From NCBI GenBank assembly GCA_027574665.1, contig CM050664.1:20080774-20144773 (forward strand): a DNA stretch of 64,000 nucleotides, in the 5' to 3' direction. Made by a program: the position numbers and the translations under genes. Position 1 is the first letter of the stretch, and each line of letters opens with the position of its first letter. Of the stretch, positions 50,201-62,100 are shown one piece after another. The stretch is from Rhynochetos jubatus (Eukaryota > Chordata > Aves > Eurypygiformes > Rhynochetidae). The notes below the pieces were generated by a model. The model was not told where the DNA came from. It saw nothing but the letters and a program-made list of their open reading frames with translations, and searched no databases.

Positions 50201-52952
50201 TTTATAGACGGAGGAGCACAGCTACTTCTGGGGACTCGTACCTGGCAGTGAGAACAATTCATCCTCACAGTCACTTCATGTCTTAGCTACTGACAGACTG
50301 AGAACTAGAAACCCAAAAATACTGTTTCTGTTCTCCTCTAAAGCCACATATAGAGTGAGCCAGGAGAAGACAGAATACTCCCTGTCAGTCCATCTTTCTC
50401 CACACATTTTCTCTTGACTTATCTGGTCCCAAAAGCTACCTCTAACTTTCCTGCCCACCTTGGCAAAGCTGACCTCTTCCTTCTCAGATGTAACACAACT
50501 TTACTGCATCAGTTTTGACTAAGGAAAACACACCTGCCTAGGAAACAAGCAATCTTCTTCCCAGTGGTATTTTCTTGTGGTGCTACTCAGTTCCATTACA
50601 CCCAGATCCAAGGCAGGATCTCTAAGGCCAGAGACCCTTCCCTTGGGAGCCTCCTTCCTCATATTGCTACAGAAACCATTGCAGATATTCTCATAGTTCA
50701 GTGTTTAAATTTGGTCCTGCTCATCCCATATTTTTTTAATTTCTTTTCCATTTCCTTCTACCTCCCAAGTTATTTTACTATTTCTTTCTTGGTGAAGTGG
50801 CTTTATTTTCTCTGGAGCAAGGCTTCTGCTTCTACTAAATATTTTACAATCAAATTCTACACAGTGCCTAGCAAGAGGGTACGAGGTGCTTAAAAAAACC
50901 CAAAACACCAACAAATCAAAACCCCAAATCCTTGTAGGAATCACTGGAGCTATATGAAGGTATTATGCATGTTCACAGGCTGCCTCTTACAAAAGGAGAG
51001 AGACTAAGGCCTCCAGGAATGCCACACGTGAACTGGGTGGAAAAGAGGGGCCAGGAAGAAAACCTGCAGCTGTTCTGCTCTCTGTGAAGGCTAAGTACAG
51101 TCTGGGTAGTAACCTCTGATTGACACCAGGTTTTACACATTCAGTAGCTACAACAGAACTATGTTACAGGATTTATTACAAACCTCTGGCTCCCTGGACA
51201 GCAGACAGAGTCTGAAAGTCCCAGCAATGTCTCACTGGCACCTCTCATCACAGTTTCACAAGATTCTGCAGGCTTCAGGCATCCTCGGGGGTTTGTTCGG
51301 TCAGCAACCCCTGCCCGCTCGCGTCCCGGCCGTTCGCAGCACACAGATTAAGTCGTGCTCAGGGCAAGTCTCTCTGGTTGTTTAACAGGCTCGTGGCACG
51401 CTGCCATAGGCAGGGCACACTGTTTTCTATATAGTCAGTGCTGCATGACTTCATCTGTGTTATCTCCAAAAAATCTTGGGAATCTATCTGGATGACAAAT
51501 GCTATATATAATAAAAATTCTTTTCTTAACCAGGGAACGTTTCTTTCAGCCCTCTTAAGGTGCTATACTTTCATTCAAGCCAGGAAACCTGGTTCTTTAT
51601 AGGTGCCTGTGCTGACTTCAGTAGTGCAGAGCATTTACCATCAAAGGCCCCGCTGCTGCCGAATCAGGACACAGGAAGGTTTCAAGGTATTTTCCCCTTG
51701 CAGTTGGGCTGCCCAAATCTACTGACACCATTGTAATGTAAGAGGATTTTATAGGCTCTGCCCACTAACTACCGCAACACCGTCAATAATGAAGTGCAGG
51801 AGGTCCCAAACTGGCTATAATCTTCCAGGAAAACAGGTATATTTAGCAGCCCCACCTCGTTACCTATAGTGCTGGGCTGGGACAAAGGGATACGGATGAT
51901 AAGGAAGGAAACCACAGTAAGCTCTATTTAAACTACCAGCTTATTCCCCGTCTTAATATACTATTCAGATCCCAGACTGGTCTAAATGTCTTGCAGTAGA
52001 GAAACTAGCACCATAACAACAATCACAGTAATAAGTAGCCGAGAGGTGAGGGGACTGTGCCAAGGAGGCACGGCTGTTCAGCTGCAGTCAGCACAGGAAG
52101 GCAGGACAGCCGAGCAGCTCCCAGGGACTGCGGCTATTAACACTTCTCCTGTGGGCTACTTTCCATATCACTCGTGTTTTGTACATTAAAGCAATGCAAC
52201 CCTTCTGATGCAGGTAGCAATAGGGAATGGATTCTTCCCTCATCTCTGGAGTGAAAGAGGCCAAAACTTCACCAGTGCACAGCAGAACACCAGAGGCAAA
52301 GACAAGCTCTTTATAAACTTCAGAAGAAATTGGGATATGCAGAAAGCAATTACTGTACTGAAATACAGGCAAGGCACAAAGGCTAACAACCTACTCCCAC
52401 CAGAAGTCCCTTAACATTTGAAGACAGCAAATGCCATGGACCTTCACTTTGCATCTCTTTAGAAAGAAGGCAATTCCTTCAGTACAAACTGAAGGGGAAT
52501 TGGCATGTTCAACGTCACCGAGGGAAGTGTCACCTACTGTATCCTTCCTCTGCTTTCGGAAGAGGCATTACATGACTGAAGAAGAGTGCACCCACCTGGC
52601 CCAACCCTGCTGGAGCAGCAAGATGCTGGGAGCCACCAGCACCAAGCGAGATATGGATACTGTGCCCGCACGCGCACCAACGAAGGTCACAGAAACATCC
52701 TTCATCGGGTGGACTTGGAGCTCATGTGCAGGTGCAGCCCTCACCATGTGTGGGTTTCCTATACACAGATGGTAGGAAGCACCAAGGCTTCCAAGCACCA
52801 ACAGCTCAGCCAACTGTGGATGGAGAATGGCAACTTTTAAATTCCATCTGCTCCTTTTTTGTCACCTTCTGTACTCAGAAACACATTCATCAGAAGCACA
52901 AGCATGCTGGGACAGTGACAAATATTACCATCTCTGGCTTGTCACTTCAACA
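50201..52952. other. Intronic, with one dense CpG cluster
   Basis: No gene seen. An A/C-rich tract lies at 50892-50930. The CpG cluster at 51285-51355 is listed separately. Confidence 0.55.
51285..51355. promoter_or_regulatory. Short dense CpG cluster
   Basis: Nine CpGs in about 70 bases, with the core CCCGCTCGCGTCCCGGCCG. This is the densest CpG stretch I noticed in the window. It is too short for a classical CpG island. GC-box and ETS-like words are possible, but nothing else supports a promoter. Confidence 0.22.
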
Positions 52953-53012
52953 AGATTAGTTTATTTTAATATTAATGAATTACCCAATTTAATTCCAATT
53001 AATTATGTTTTT
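52953..53012. promoter_or_regulatory. Cluster of TAAT/ATTA homeodomain words
   Basis: Within 60 bases the plus strand has GATTAG, TTTTAATATTAATGAATTA, TTTAATTCC and AATTAATTATG, giving about eight TAAT or ATTA cores. AT-rich composition alone could explain part of this. Confidence 0.18.
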
Positions 53013-56000
53013 ACAAGGCCCTGACGTGGCAGTGATGCTGGAGACTGCCTCTGCAGAACACCAGATGTAGCATCTTCTTTAGGGTCAAACACCTGCCTTA
53101 GAGCGAGATTCCCCAGTCCTATATCAAAGACCCCCTTTTCCTACTTTCCCCTAACAAGAGAAAAAGGACACTGAAATCGTTGAGATGGATGAGCAGCTTT
53201 CCTTTTTGCTGGGATTACATTCAGGAAAAGAGTTCACTTCCAAAATTCTCCACAGATGGTTGAAATCAGAGTTGATTTCCCCATCCTCTTTCCTGGTAGG
53301 GGTGCCAGTCTGTCTCTCAACAGAAAGAATATTAAAAGCACTTTTCCTCTTTCTCACAGGGAGAGGCTGCATGAAAGAATGGAACGCTCCACTGTACCTA
53401 CAGGATAGCAATAAATTATGAGAGCTTGTGGAAAAATCACATTACTGCATTCTTTAGCCAGGACCCAGCTTCCATGGGTCATCCCATCCACTTTCAAACA
53501 TACTGCTTTTAAGGGAAGAGCACAAATGGAAATAATGAGCACCTGAAGCATCCTCAGTTCTGCCTATGCTTTGCCACAACACACAACTCATTGCTTCTGC
53601 CAGCTCCCCGTTAGCTGCCACCTACCTATCTGCTTGCAACTGAGACCGAACTCTGTCTCCAGCAGCACCAGCAAGGAAAAATCAAGAGGTCCACCAGGAC
53701 CACACAAGACAAAAAAAAGGAGGATAGAAACAGAAATGGCCTGGAGAGAAACAGGAAAAACCAGGAAAAGCTATGGAGCTGGAAGAAAGAAAGCGGAAAA
53801 TGCAGCCTGAAATGCAAAAAGGTGTGAAGAGTATGGGAAAGAGAAATGCAAAACTGGAACAGATTCCAAATCCAGGCAGTGATGCCCTGTGCCACCTTTC
53901 CAAAGCTGTTACAATCTGCATCCCTGTCTCGGAGACAGGAAGGCTCAGTGCCTCAACCCAGATGGCAGCCCGACCTTGGTGCTCTCTCCTCTTACACAAC
54001 CCAGCCCGGGCAGCCAGCGGGAGAGAAAGTAAACACCCATAAACTTACAGCCCGTTCCCGTAACACGCCTGCCACAGACCCGCCCCCTTAACAGCACACA
54101 ACCCCACGTGCAATTTGTACTTCGAAAAAGGACGGTATGTTGTTATAGCTCCCCTTGTTCAAACCTCTCCTTTGCAATAGCCCGGGTACCCGTTTTAATA
54201 GAGACTATTACAGCACAAATGAGAGGAAAGGACCACTGAACTACGTGGCACGTTGCCAGATTGTGCTGCAGCCTCCAGCGGTTATGCTCAAAGAGATTTA
54301 AAGTCCAGCATAACCTTGATTTTTAATAGAGTCACATTTAATGAGCTTTAACGTCCACAGTAATAATTTCCTTATTACCTATCCAGGAGTCGGAACCATG
54401 ATCAGAAAGAACGTGCTGCACTCCAGTCCAATGAGCGAATTTAATAATGGCCAATACATTATTATCAAAACCATCAACATCATTGTCCTTAATGCCTTTT
54501 TTGGTTGGTATAATTATAATTCTTTGAACCTTAAGTGTAATTGTTGCAGATCACATAAGCTTGCTGAACACAGCAAACCTGACTGGCCAGAGGCCACCCA
54601 AATCCCTCACCTCTGGCAACAAACCATTCAGGGTGTATGGCAAAATGGGACAATAAATTCTTACGTTTACCTCCACCTGTCAAAAGGCAAAATGCAAACT
54701 TGTACATGAGCTTTGTTGTCTTCCCAGCGCTTACCCACACATCTCCTACGCTGTCCTTGTCCTCTGTCCCATTCAACTCTGACACAAGCGACCTCCCACC
54801 TCAAAAGCTCAGAAAACTGAATTTGCCTCTTGCATGTGTCATACGAGTGAGATGGATAAACAGACATATGGGTATCGCAGCTGACAGAAAGGGGTGCGAG
54901 AAAAATTGTGATTCTTGTTATTTTTGTACAGAAACAGTTCCACAAACCTCACCGAAACCTGCTCCCTTGTTATGCACAATAAACCTCCCTCCCCAAGGCA
55001 GCCAACTGCACAGCGACAAACAGAGCAGAGGGAGTTTCTGCCACATGCTCCCCAATTCACACCTTGAAAATATACGAAAATGGAAGGCATATGGCAGCCA
55101 TTCCTGTGGGCAGAGCTGTTGAGATCCTAAGACAACAGCAAAAGCTGGATCTTCCACTTCTTATCCAGAGGGAGACAGTGTAAGTTTTCTGGCCATGCGA
55201 ATCCCTGTTGCTAAACTGCTGCAGGAACAGCCATTGCATCCACACCACAGGTGCTGCCTGAGCTAGGCAGGACAGAGTGGATGCAAAAATGGATGCAGCT
55301 TGCCCAGCGTGCTTGATGAGCTGTTCCCAGCCCACCGGAGCTCTGCCTTGCCCAGCAAAAAGGCCAAACCTGGCATTCATGTGGCCAGTTTAAAGCCCGC
55401 TCAGACACACCTGCTAACCTTCAGTGGTAACATCCTCAGCATCTCCTGCACATCCCAGTACCCACTCTTCATCATCAGACCGTGTCGCTGAATGCTCCCG
55501 CAGCAGGAAGGAGGGCTTAGGACTACTCATGACAACATCTCTTGTGCATGACAGTGATGCAGACAAGTATGTAAGACACAGGAAAAAAACCAAGATCTCT
55601 CTGTATACCTGGCTTAGTGTACACATGCCCTGGTCTCAAAGACAGTCATGCACAGGGCTCCTCTACCCTTCACTCACAGCTCTTTCCCGTTTTGTTTACA
55701 TGAACCACTTCCATATGCACTTAGAGGCACTCTGACAATGCAAAGAGCCCTCCTGTGACCGCGATAAATGACAGTGAAGTATTTCCCATCCTACTCAGCT
55801 CTGCAATTGATGCTCTCTCCCATTTGAGCTGGTAACCAGGAGTCAGAATGATGTAGCATGGGACTGGGGCAAAAGGAAAAAAAGCATCACATATATGAGA
55901 GGCTGGAAACACCCCGAAACCCAGTGAGCTGTTTGTTTTCCTGTCAGAATCAAAGGCAGAAGAGAAAACAGCTTTAAAAATGCATCCCTTATAAGCTAAA

Positions 56001-57740
56001 GACAAACCTGGTAACATCCCAGCACAGAAGCACCTCACAAACAGCTAAAAGCAACTGCGTGAAAGGCAGCAGAATAATAATCACGGATAACAAATCACAG
56101 GAGGCATACATGAGAAACACATTCCCCCAGAAGAAATGGTCTAATTACTGTAGATGATACCCTCGAGGTTCATTCATCAGCGGCAGAGACAGGGTTGACC
56201 TCACCTCTGCATCCTCTCTGCCCCTGAGCAGCTCTCTCCCTCCGGCTCAAGGGGTACTGTCAGCCGACCGGATCTGCAGCATTGGATGTGCCGGGCTACG
56301 CGGGGGCACAACGACAGACAAGGGCACTGGGCAGCAGCATCTGCTGTAATTTGAAAGCCAGCGCATTTCAAATACAAATTGCAATGCAAGAACTATCCCC
56401 AAGAACTGCTCGAGTCCCAGCGGGGGCTCAGGCTGGAAGCTTCCTCGGGGAAAGGCAGCCTTCCTTAACCGCTCAGGAAGTGTTTAACACTTAGGCATTT
56501 GTTAGAGCATCCACTAACAACAGTGACAAACGGCACTTGTACCTCTAACATCCAGTCAGCTCTTCGCTTTACAAACCACCCCATCTGCACTTCTCACTGT
56601 CATACTTTTAAGGCTATATAGTACCATAATCCTCTATGAAATGCCAGAACAAACAGGTTCTTAGCAGTAATAAAGTACGATTGTTTGAGCAATGGGAAAA
56701 CAAGCAAGTTACTTGTATAGAATTTTGGTGTCATAACAGTGAAAGATACTTTCTTCTGTGTATTTTCTTTAAACCAGCGCTCTGACATTTTGTGGGTCTC
56801 AAATCTCTAGCCACGTGGCCTCGAGGGAAGCTCTGCCCTCTTAGACTCATCCAAGGGTGGATCCTGACCTCTGGACACTGACCACGTCCGTGCTGCTGGA
56901 ACACAGCAGGTTAGCTTCCCACGGACCTTCAGCCCTCTTTTATTTTTCCCTTCTCTAACAAGAGGTTTTGAGGGGAAGGTACACGTGAGAGTTGCAGCAG
57001 TAAGATCTCTCCTGCTCTGCAGCAGGACTCGACTCTGCCCTGTCCCCTCGCAGTGGTGTAGGTGATGGGTCACATTTTATTGATAACTTTAGTTTGATTT
57101 ACAGACTCTGAGAGCATGTCTGGAGGTGTTGACTTTGGGGTTACTGCACTAAAAAGTCTTGTTCAGGTATGTGAAGGGAAGACAGACTGTACTGGAGGAG
57201 AGCCACAGATTCTGTGAAATGTATTTAGCTTGGTGAAAGATGTACTCTATTTTCATGGAGTATTGAATGTAGCTGTGATTAATGGGGCACATATACACTG
57301 ATAAACAATATTAATTTGTTTTAAGCCAGGTCTGAAAAGATTTCAACCACTTGCTTCCCTGCAGCTATGAAAGTTATTTCCTGCTGTCTGTACTACCTCA
57401 AGGGCTAAACCAGCCCTGAAAGGAAGGAAATATTTCCTTTCACTCCACCGGCAGCGCCAGCATATGATGAAGGCTGTTGTATTGGTATTTCATTTATCAT
57501 GAGCAAATGATATTCATTATTATTATTTATCCTTACCACCTACCCCCTGTACCAAACTGCCACTGGATTGTCACCACACATTCACTTTGTCCTGAATCTA
57601 CCCAGCTTTTTCCATTTTCCTTATAACCCTTCCATCAAGCACACTGTCTGCAATGTCTCCATCTGCTTCTGCAGCCCGGATGGCAGCCTGGCAGTACGGA
57701 TGAGTAAGTGCATCTTCACGACCAGAAGCCAGCAGCCTAC
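53013..57740. other. Intronic, upstream side of the 35-kb intron
   Basis: AT-rich block at about 54330-54560 (many TAAT words, for example GGTATAATTATAATTC) is another possible conserved element. Chance frames of 122 and 161 codons lie at 54341-54709 and 54637-55122 plus, with no domains. The last 200 bases include ATTATTATTATTTATCC near 57515, about 220 bases from the exon donor. Confidence 0.55.
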
Positions 57741-57948
57741 CTGCAATTTCTTGTGTTGACTGAGAACTCACAAGTCCTTCCAAATTCTCAGGGATGGAGC
57801 CGCCTGCTTTGAGCACCCTCACCAGCTCCCTCAGCTTTTCACACTCCTCCTGGAGCTGCTGCTGCTCCTCCTTGCGCTGCTGCTTGGCCAGACTTGTTGG
57901 GTTCATGCTGAAGTGAAGAACTTTGGTTCTGCTGGGGTCATAGTCACC
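57741..57948 (-). CDS. MAD1L1: MAD1L1 internal exon with the MAD2-interaction motif
   Basis: This 208-base exon encodes 69 residues, from GDYDPSRTK to SSQSTQEIA, plus one base of the next codon. The upstream acceptor is pyrimidine-rich and ends in CATGCAG. The donor is GCAG|GTAGGC. Residues 9-17 read KVLHFSMNP, which fits the closed-MAD2 binding pattern of a basic residue, two hydrophobics, any residue, a hydrophobic, three residues, then proline. By my recollection of human numbering the Lys and Leu correspond to K541 and L543. In the cell this segment is threaded by MAD2 to form the MAD1-MAD2 template that starts the spindle checkpoint. After the motif the exon becomes Gln/Glu/Leu-rich (QQRKEEQQQLQEECEKLREL), consistent with the helix that packs beside the MAD2 site. 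The exon seems one residue shorter than the human one, in the linker before the C-terminal domain. Open frame continues past both splice sites, but the sequence stops resembling MAD1 there. Confidence 0.95.
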
Positions 57949-58757
57949 CTGCATGGCAGAAACAACAGAAGCAGATTGAGTAACTCATTCAACCTCCACT
58001 CCACCCAACCTGTACCGCTCTGTGTGAAGACAAAAAATGTAACAGCAGGAAAAGGGACATTTGTGCAGTGACAATGTTTTATTCCAACAGTTGAAGGCAG
58101 TCAAACCCAGTATTGTTTCTCCTTCTCCTGCTACTCTTTCAGAAAAAAAACCCAAACAAACCAACAAACTACAAGAAACCCCCACTCAGCAGAGCTTGCC
58201 CCCAGGCTGACACCTCCACACTTAAATTTAACTGCAGAAATGAAGTTTTATAGCTGTATTTTAAATCTCTTGGTAGCAGGAAATTATAATGAACAGATAC
58301 ACCCTTAAACTACAGGAGGACACCCAGTACCAGCCTAATTTATTACTTGTATGAGCCAGCAATGTCCATATGACTCCAACGGTGGAGTCATTAGCAAGTT
58401 GTATCAGCTCATCCCAACCAAGTGAACTGATATTTAATTTTATTCTTTTTTCCTCAGAAGTGAGTTGTTTTTATAGCAGCTTAAAGAGTCAGTCAAGTCC
58501 TAAGATAGCAAATTAATATTCTTTCAAAGTGAGAGGAAAACACTGATGTTACATTTGTGATTTCAGAGAGACAATTTTCATATAAACTACAGGAAGCCTC
58601 ACGACCATAAAAGTAGTAAAGCATGTGCTAATGATGGCTTCCACGGCACTCTGCCCAGCTGAAACCCTATAGCACCGCCTGCATAAAAAGGCATTTTATA
58701 TGATAATATTTTTCCTTCAATTAAATCTCAGGACCTAAAGTGATTTTGTAAACATTA
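57949..58757. other. Intronic, acceptor side of the MAD2-motif exon
   Basis: The polypyrimidine tract lies immediately right of the exon (read on the minus strand: CTGCTTCTGTTGTTTCTGCC). An A/C-rich tract occurs at 58142-58172. Nothing else recognised. Confidence 0.6.
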
Positions 58758-58815
58758 ATTAACCCTCAAGAGCAGCATGAGGTAGGTATTATCCCAATTT
58801 TATCATTTCATTTTC
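58758..58815 (-). repeat. MIR-like or L2-like relic
   Basis: The plus strand reads AACCCTCAAGAGCAGCATGA then GGTAGGTATTATCCCAATTTTA. This matches the antisense MIR/L2 tail order CTCACAACAACCCTATGAGG, TAGGTA, TATTATCCCCATTTTA. Only about 60 bases can be matched. Confidence 0.55.
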
Positions 58816-58973
58816 ATTAAAGATGTACTAGAATTTAATGTGGGTTTTTTTCATGCAAACCAGAGCAGAGACCGAGCAACTTCATCCTGAATTGCAGGTC
58901 ATTGCTGGTAAGAGACCTCAGATCCCATTCCCAAACACCTTTTATTGAAAATACTCCATCCACATACTGTAAA

Positions 58974-59137
58974 ATCACAGAATCATTTAGGTTGGAAAGG
59001 CCACTTAAGATCATCGAGTCCAACCATTAACCTAACACTGCCAAGTCCACCCCTAAACCAAGTCCCTGAGCACCACATCTACACGTCTTCAATACCTCCA
59101 GGGATGGTGACTCCACCGCTTCCCCGGGGAGCCTGTG
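58974..59137 (-). repeat. CR1 LINE 3' end, truncated
   Basis: Antisense avian CR1 tail on the plus strand: AAATCACAGAATCATTTAGG, TTGGAAAGGCCACTTAAGATC, ATCGAGTCCAACC, TTAACCTAACACTGCCAAG, ACCACATCTACACGTCTTC, CCTCCAGGGATGGTGACTCC, then CCGGGGAGCCTGTG, after which similarity stops. It lies in the same orientation as MAD1L1. It is longer and better preserved than the copy at 15.6 kb. Confidence 0.94.
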
Positions 59138-62100
59138 AAGCACCCCTGTGCACAGTGAACTGCTGAAATGTGCCGCCCCGAGCCTGGCAGCAGTCAGGGT
59201 CCATGCGCTGGTGAATGCGAGGTTAACTCCTTTTTGCATCTACCACCAAAAACATAATTTAAAACTGCACAATTGGAAACCTTGAATTCCAGTGCGACTG
59301 GCATGGAAAGCATCAATGTACCTGGAAACCAGCAGGCGCTCTCCCTGCTGTGTTCCCCAGAGACAAAAGAAAGGGGGTACAGGCTCCTCGTGAGAAACCA
59401 GTTTAACCACATCTGTCCATCCAGGTAGAAGAGATGATTGCCATTTCACAGTGTAAGTACAAGTTAAAAACTAAGGGAGATCATATCTGTATGTCCCAGG
59501 CCAAGATGGAGTGGGAGGAACCCCCTAACACACGAGGTCAGGGGAATCCCCAAAGGACTGTCTGGTCCAAGGAGCTCACTCCAGAGAACTGAAGAAACTC
59601 AGGCATCCTTCCTAGCTGTCTGCATTCCCCGCAGTCAGAGCGCATGGTCTTCCAACCCTTGGCCACGTACCGGGCAGGTGATCCAGGTTCTCCTACTGCC
59701 CAAGCCTCAGGGCGCTCAGGAGACCTACAGGAACATCTGGGAGGGCAGCACTGTCCTGCGGCCCCACAGCAAAGGGGCTTCGTGACCCCATTTCCACAGG
59801 AAGGACAAGACAGACAGACAGGCAATTAGGACCAAGAGAAAAAATAATCCCACTGACAGACAAGAGAAATGTAGGAGAGAACCAAAGGTCTGGGAACACA
59901 CACAGCTTCTTGGAGATGGTGAACAGAGGGAGCATGAAGACAGCTATAACACCAGCTTCTTAGGTATGTTCCCCCCAGCAACACACTGGCATTTACAAAC
60001 CTGTTTCTGCACCCAGCTGCCTAACTTCTCATGCTATTTGCATTTCAGGACTCTTCCACATAGGTCAGGGCACTCCTCACTCTCGTGTTTGCTTTTCAAG
60101 GGAAGAGATTCAACCCCAAAGTCTGCAGTGGGGTTTACGCTGGACACCAAAAGGATGCTCTTAAGATCAGAGCTGCACAGCCCGCATCTCCCTGCGCAGC
60201 CCAGTTCCGCAGCGTTGCTGACAAGCCGTGAAGGGCAGCTCTGGCCCCGTCTCCCTTGCTGCCTGCAGCACCGAGGTGAGGCCAAGATCACAGCTCCTCG
60301 CTCCGGCTGACACTGCCACGCTGGCCCCAGTGCAGAGATCACCTGCCTTTCATGCTGCAGCCACTCAGGCAGGGGCAGTGGACGGCAGAAGGGACCTAAG
60401 TGAGCAGGGAAGCCACAAAATCCTGGGGGCTGCTGCTGCCTTCCTGCCCGGACCACTTTAACCCACGCTGTGCTAGTCTCCTCCTCCTGCAGGTTATTTA
60501 CTCTTTTAAAACATCTCTCCGCCCTTTCTATAAAGCCCTGCCATGAAGCTGCAGTGCTTTGGCTCTTACAGCTCTTTCAGCCCATTTAACTTCACCTTTT
60601 ATAACACATACCCTTGAAAAATCGTGCTCCAAAACTTGGCACTAGGACTCAGTCCTATCTTTTGGGCTCACCGGTGCTCCTGAGCACATCAGTCTGAAGC
60701 TACACTGAGACAGGTGAATCTCTCAAAACTCCACTGTGATATGAAGGCTGTGGCAGAATCCATCTCATTTAACATTTCTGGGAGATCACGCACATATTTG
60801 CTATGCTACTCACATTTTTGGGCTAGGGGCAGTAGCTCTCTCTTTATTCTACACAGCACACATCAAACTGGCACATTTCTCCCTACAGCTAAAATATTAG
60901 TATTGCTGGTTTATATTATAGTAATGCCTAAAGAAACCAAGTGAGACAGGGATCCTGGTGTGCTAAATCCTGTACAAGCCCCACAGGAAACTACCACCTG
61001 GAGCCCAAAACCAGACCACAACGTCTGAAGGCATAGTATGTGAGGGGAGCAGAGGTATGGAAAGATGCGGTCTCCAGTTTTGAGGCTCCTTAGCACTTTG
61101 GCAAAAATGAAAACGTGTCTTCAGAGATGACCCTCCTCACCAGCAGACCACACAGTTGTGCCAAGCAGAGCGTTACTTAAGTCTCCAGGAAATTTACTGA
61201 CATCCTATGGATTTTTGAGTAAGCGCAGGAAGCTGTCCATGGAAATGGTGCAGACCAGAGCCAACCAGGGAACAGGCATGTGTGCACATAACAGCAGACA
61301 GCCACAACGACCGTTTGGCATGTCTTTCCAAATTTCTAAAGGTTGGGAGTGACTTAGGTTGGCTATAGAAGAGTTGTGGTTGGGGACTGCTAAATGTAAC
61401 AGACAGCAAAGCAGCACAAAAATCTCCCTGGCATCTAAAGGAAACGAAACCCTAATGCTGGTAAGAAACCAGGGACTGAAGAAATCAAACCACCCCCTCC
61501 TGGAATCCCTTTAGCTCTTGAAAATGTAAATCGCTGTTTTTTCTCTGTCAAATGCTCTTTCCACCCCAACAAATTAGTCTTATTGATGAGAATTCTGTTC
61601 TTTCAGCTCTGCAACAGAAGCCTAGAAAATGGTGGTTTGGGTGGTGGGAGAGAAGACCTAAACCAGATTTGCCCATTTAGAAAACAGCTTCTAATCCAGG
61701 GCCACTGCTGAGCAAGACCAAAGAGCAGCGTTTGAAAGGCATGGTAGAGAAGAGACGGCCCCGCTCTTTGACAGGAGCTGGGACTCCCAGAACGACTGCC
61801 CAGGAGCAGCTCCAGACCCCGCTCCTGTGGTGAACCAACACATGCCAGGAGGTATTGCCTAGCGGAGTTAACAAAGCATCCTGCAACGAATGGTTATGCA
61901 TCCCTGGTTTCTCCCAGAAGCATGAAACGAGTGCTTCAGGTTTGGAAACGTGGCTTGAATGTGAGAATTGACCTAATGCACTTAAGCTCGTGGTACCTTT
62001 ATATTGAAATATGAGACATTTGGGGGATGCAATCAATCTATGACCTATAGACAGCCCCGTTGCTGGAAAGCTGCCCTGCCCCTGGTTCGTTCAGTAGGTA

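Larger units (their letters stand above)
22495..57740 (-). other. MAD1L1: MAD1L1 35.2-kb intron between the two exons
   Basis: A phase-1 intron of 35,246 bases. The donor side (GTAGGC, at the high coordinates) and acceptor side (GTACAG) are both canonical GT-AG. The joined codon G|AG gives Glu, matching the ELKKQ start expected from other vertebrates, so no coding exon is skipped between them in the canonical transcript. It carries most of the transposon remnants in the window. Confidence 0.93.

Noticed and set aside
54637-55122. 161-codon open frame on the plus strand
   Set aside because: Overlapped by four frames on the minus strand, no domain, no homology recognised.
57598-57954. Reading the full 118-codon frame, with its Met, as a start codon exon
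   Set aside because: The ATG overlaps the acceptor (CATGCAG). MAD1 similarity begins at GDYD, so the Met is intronic and the exon is internal.
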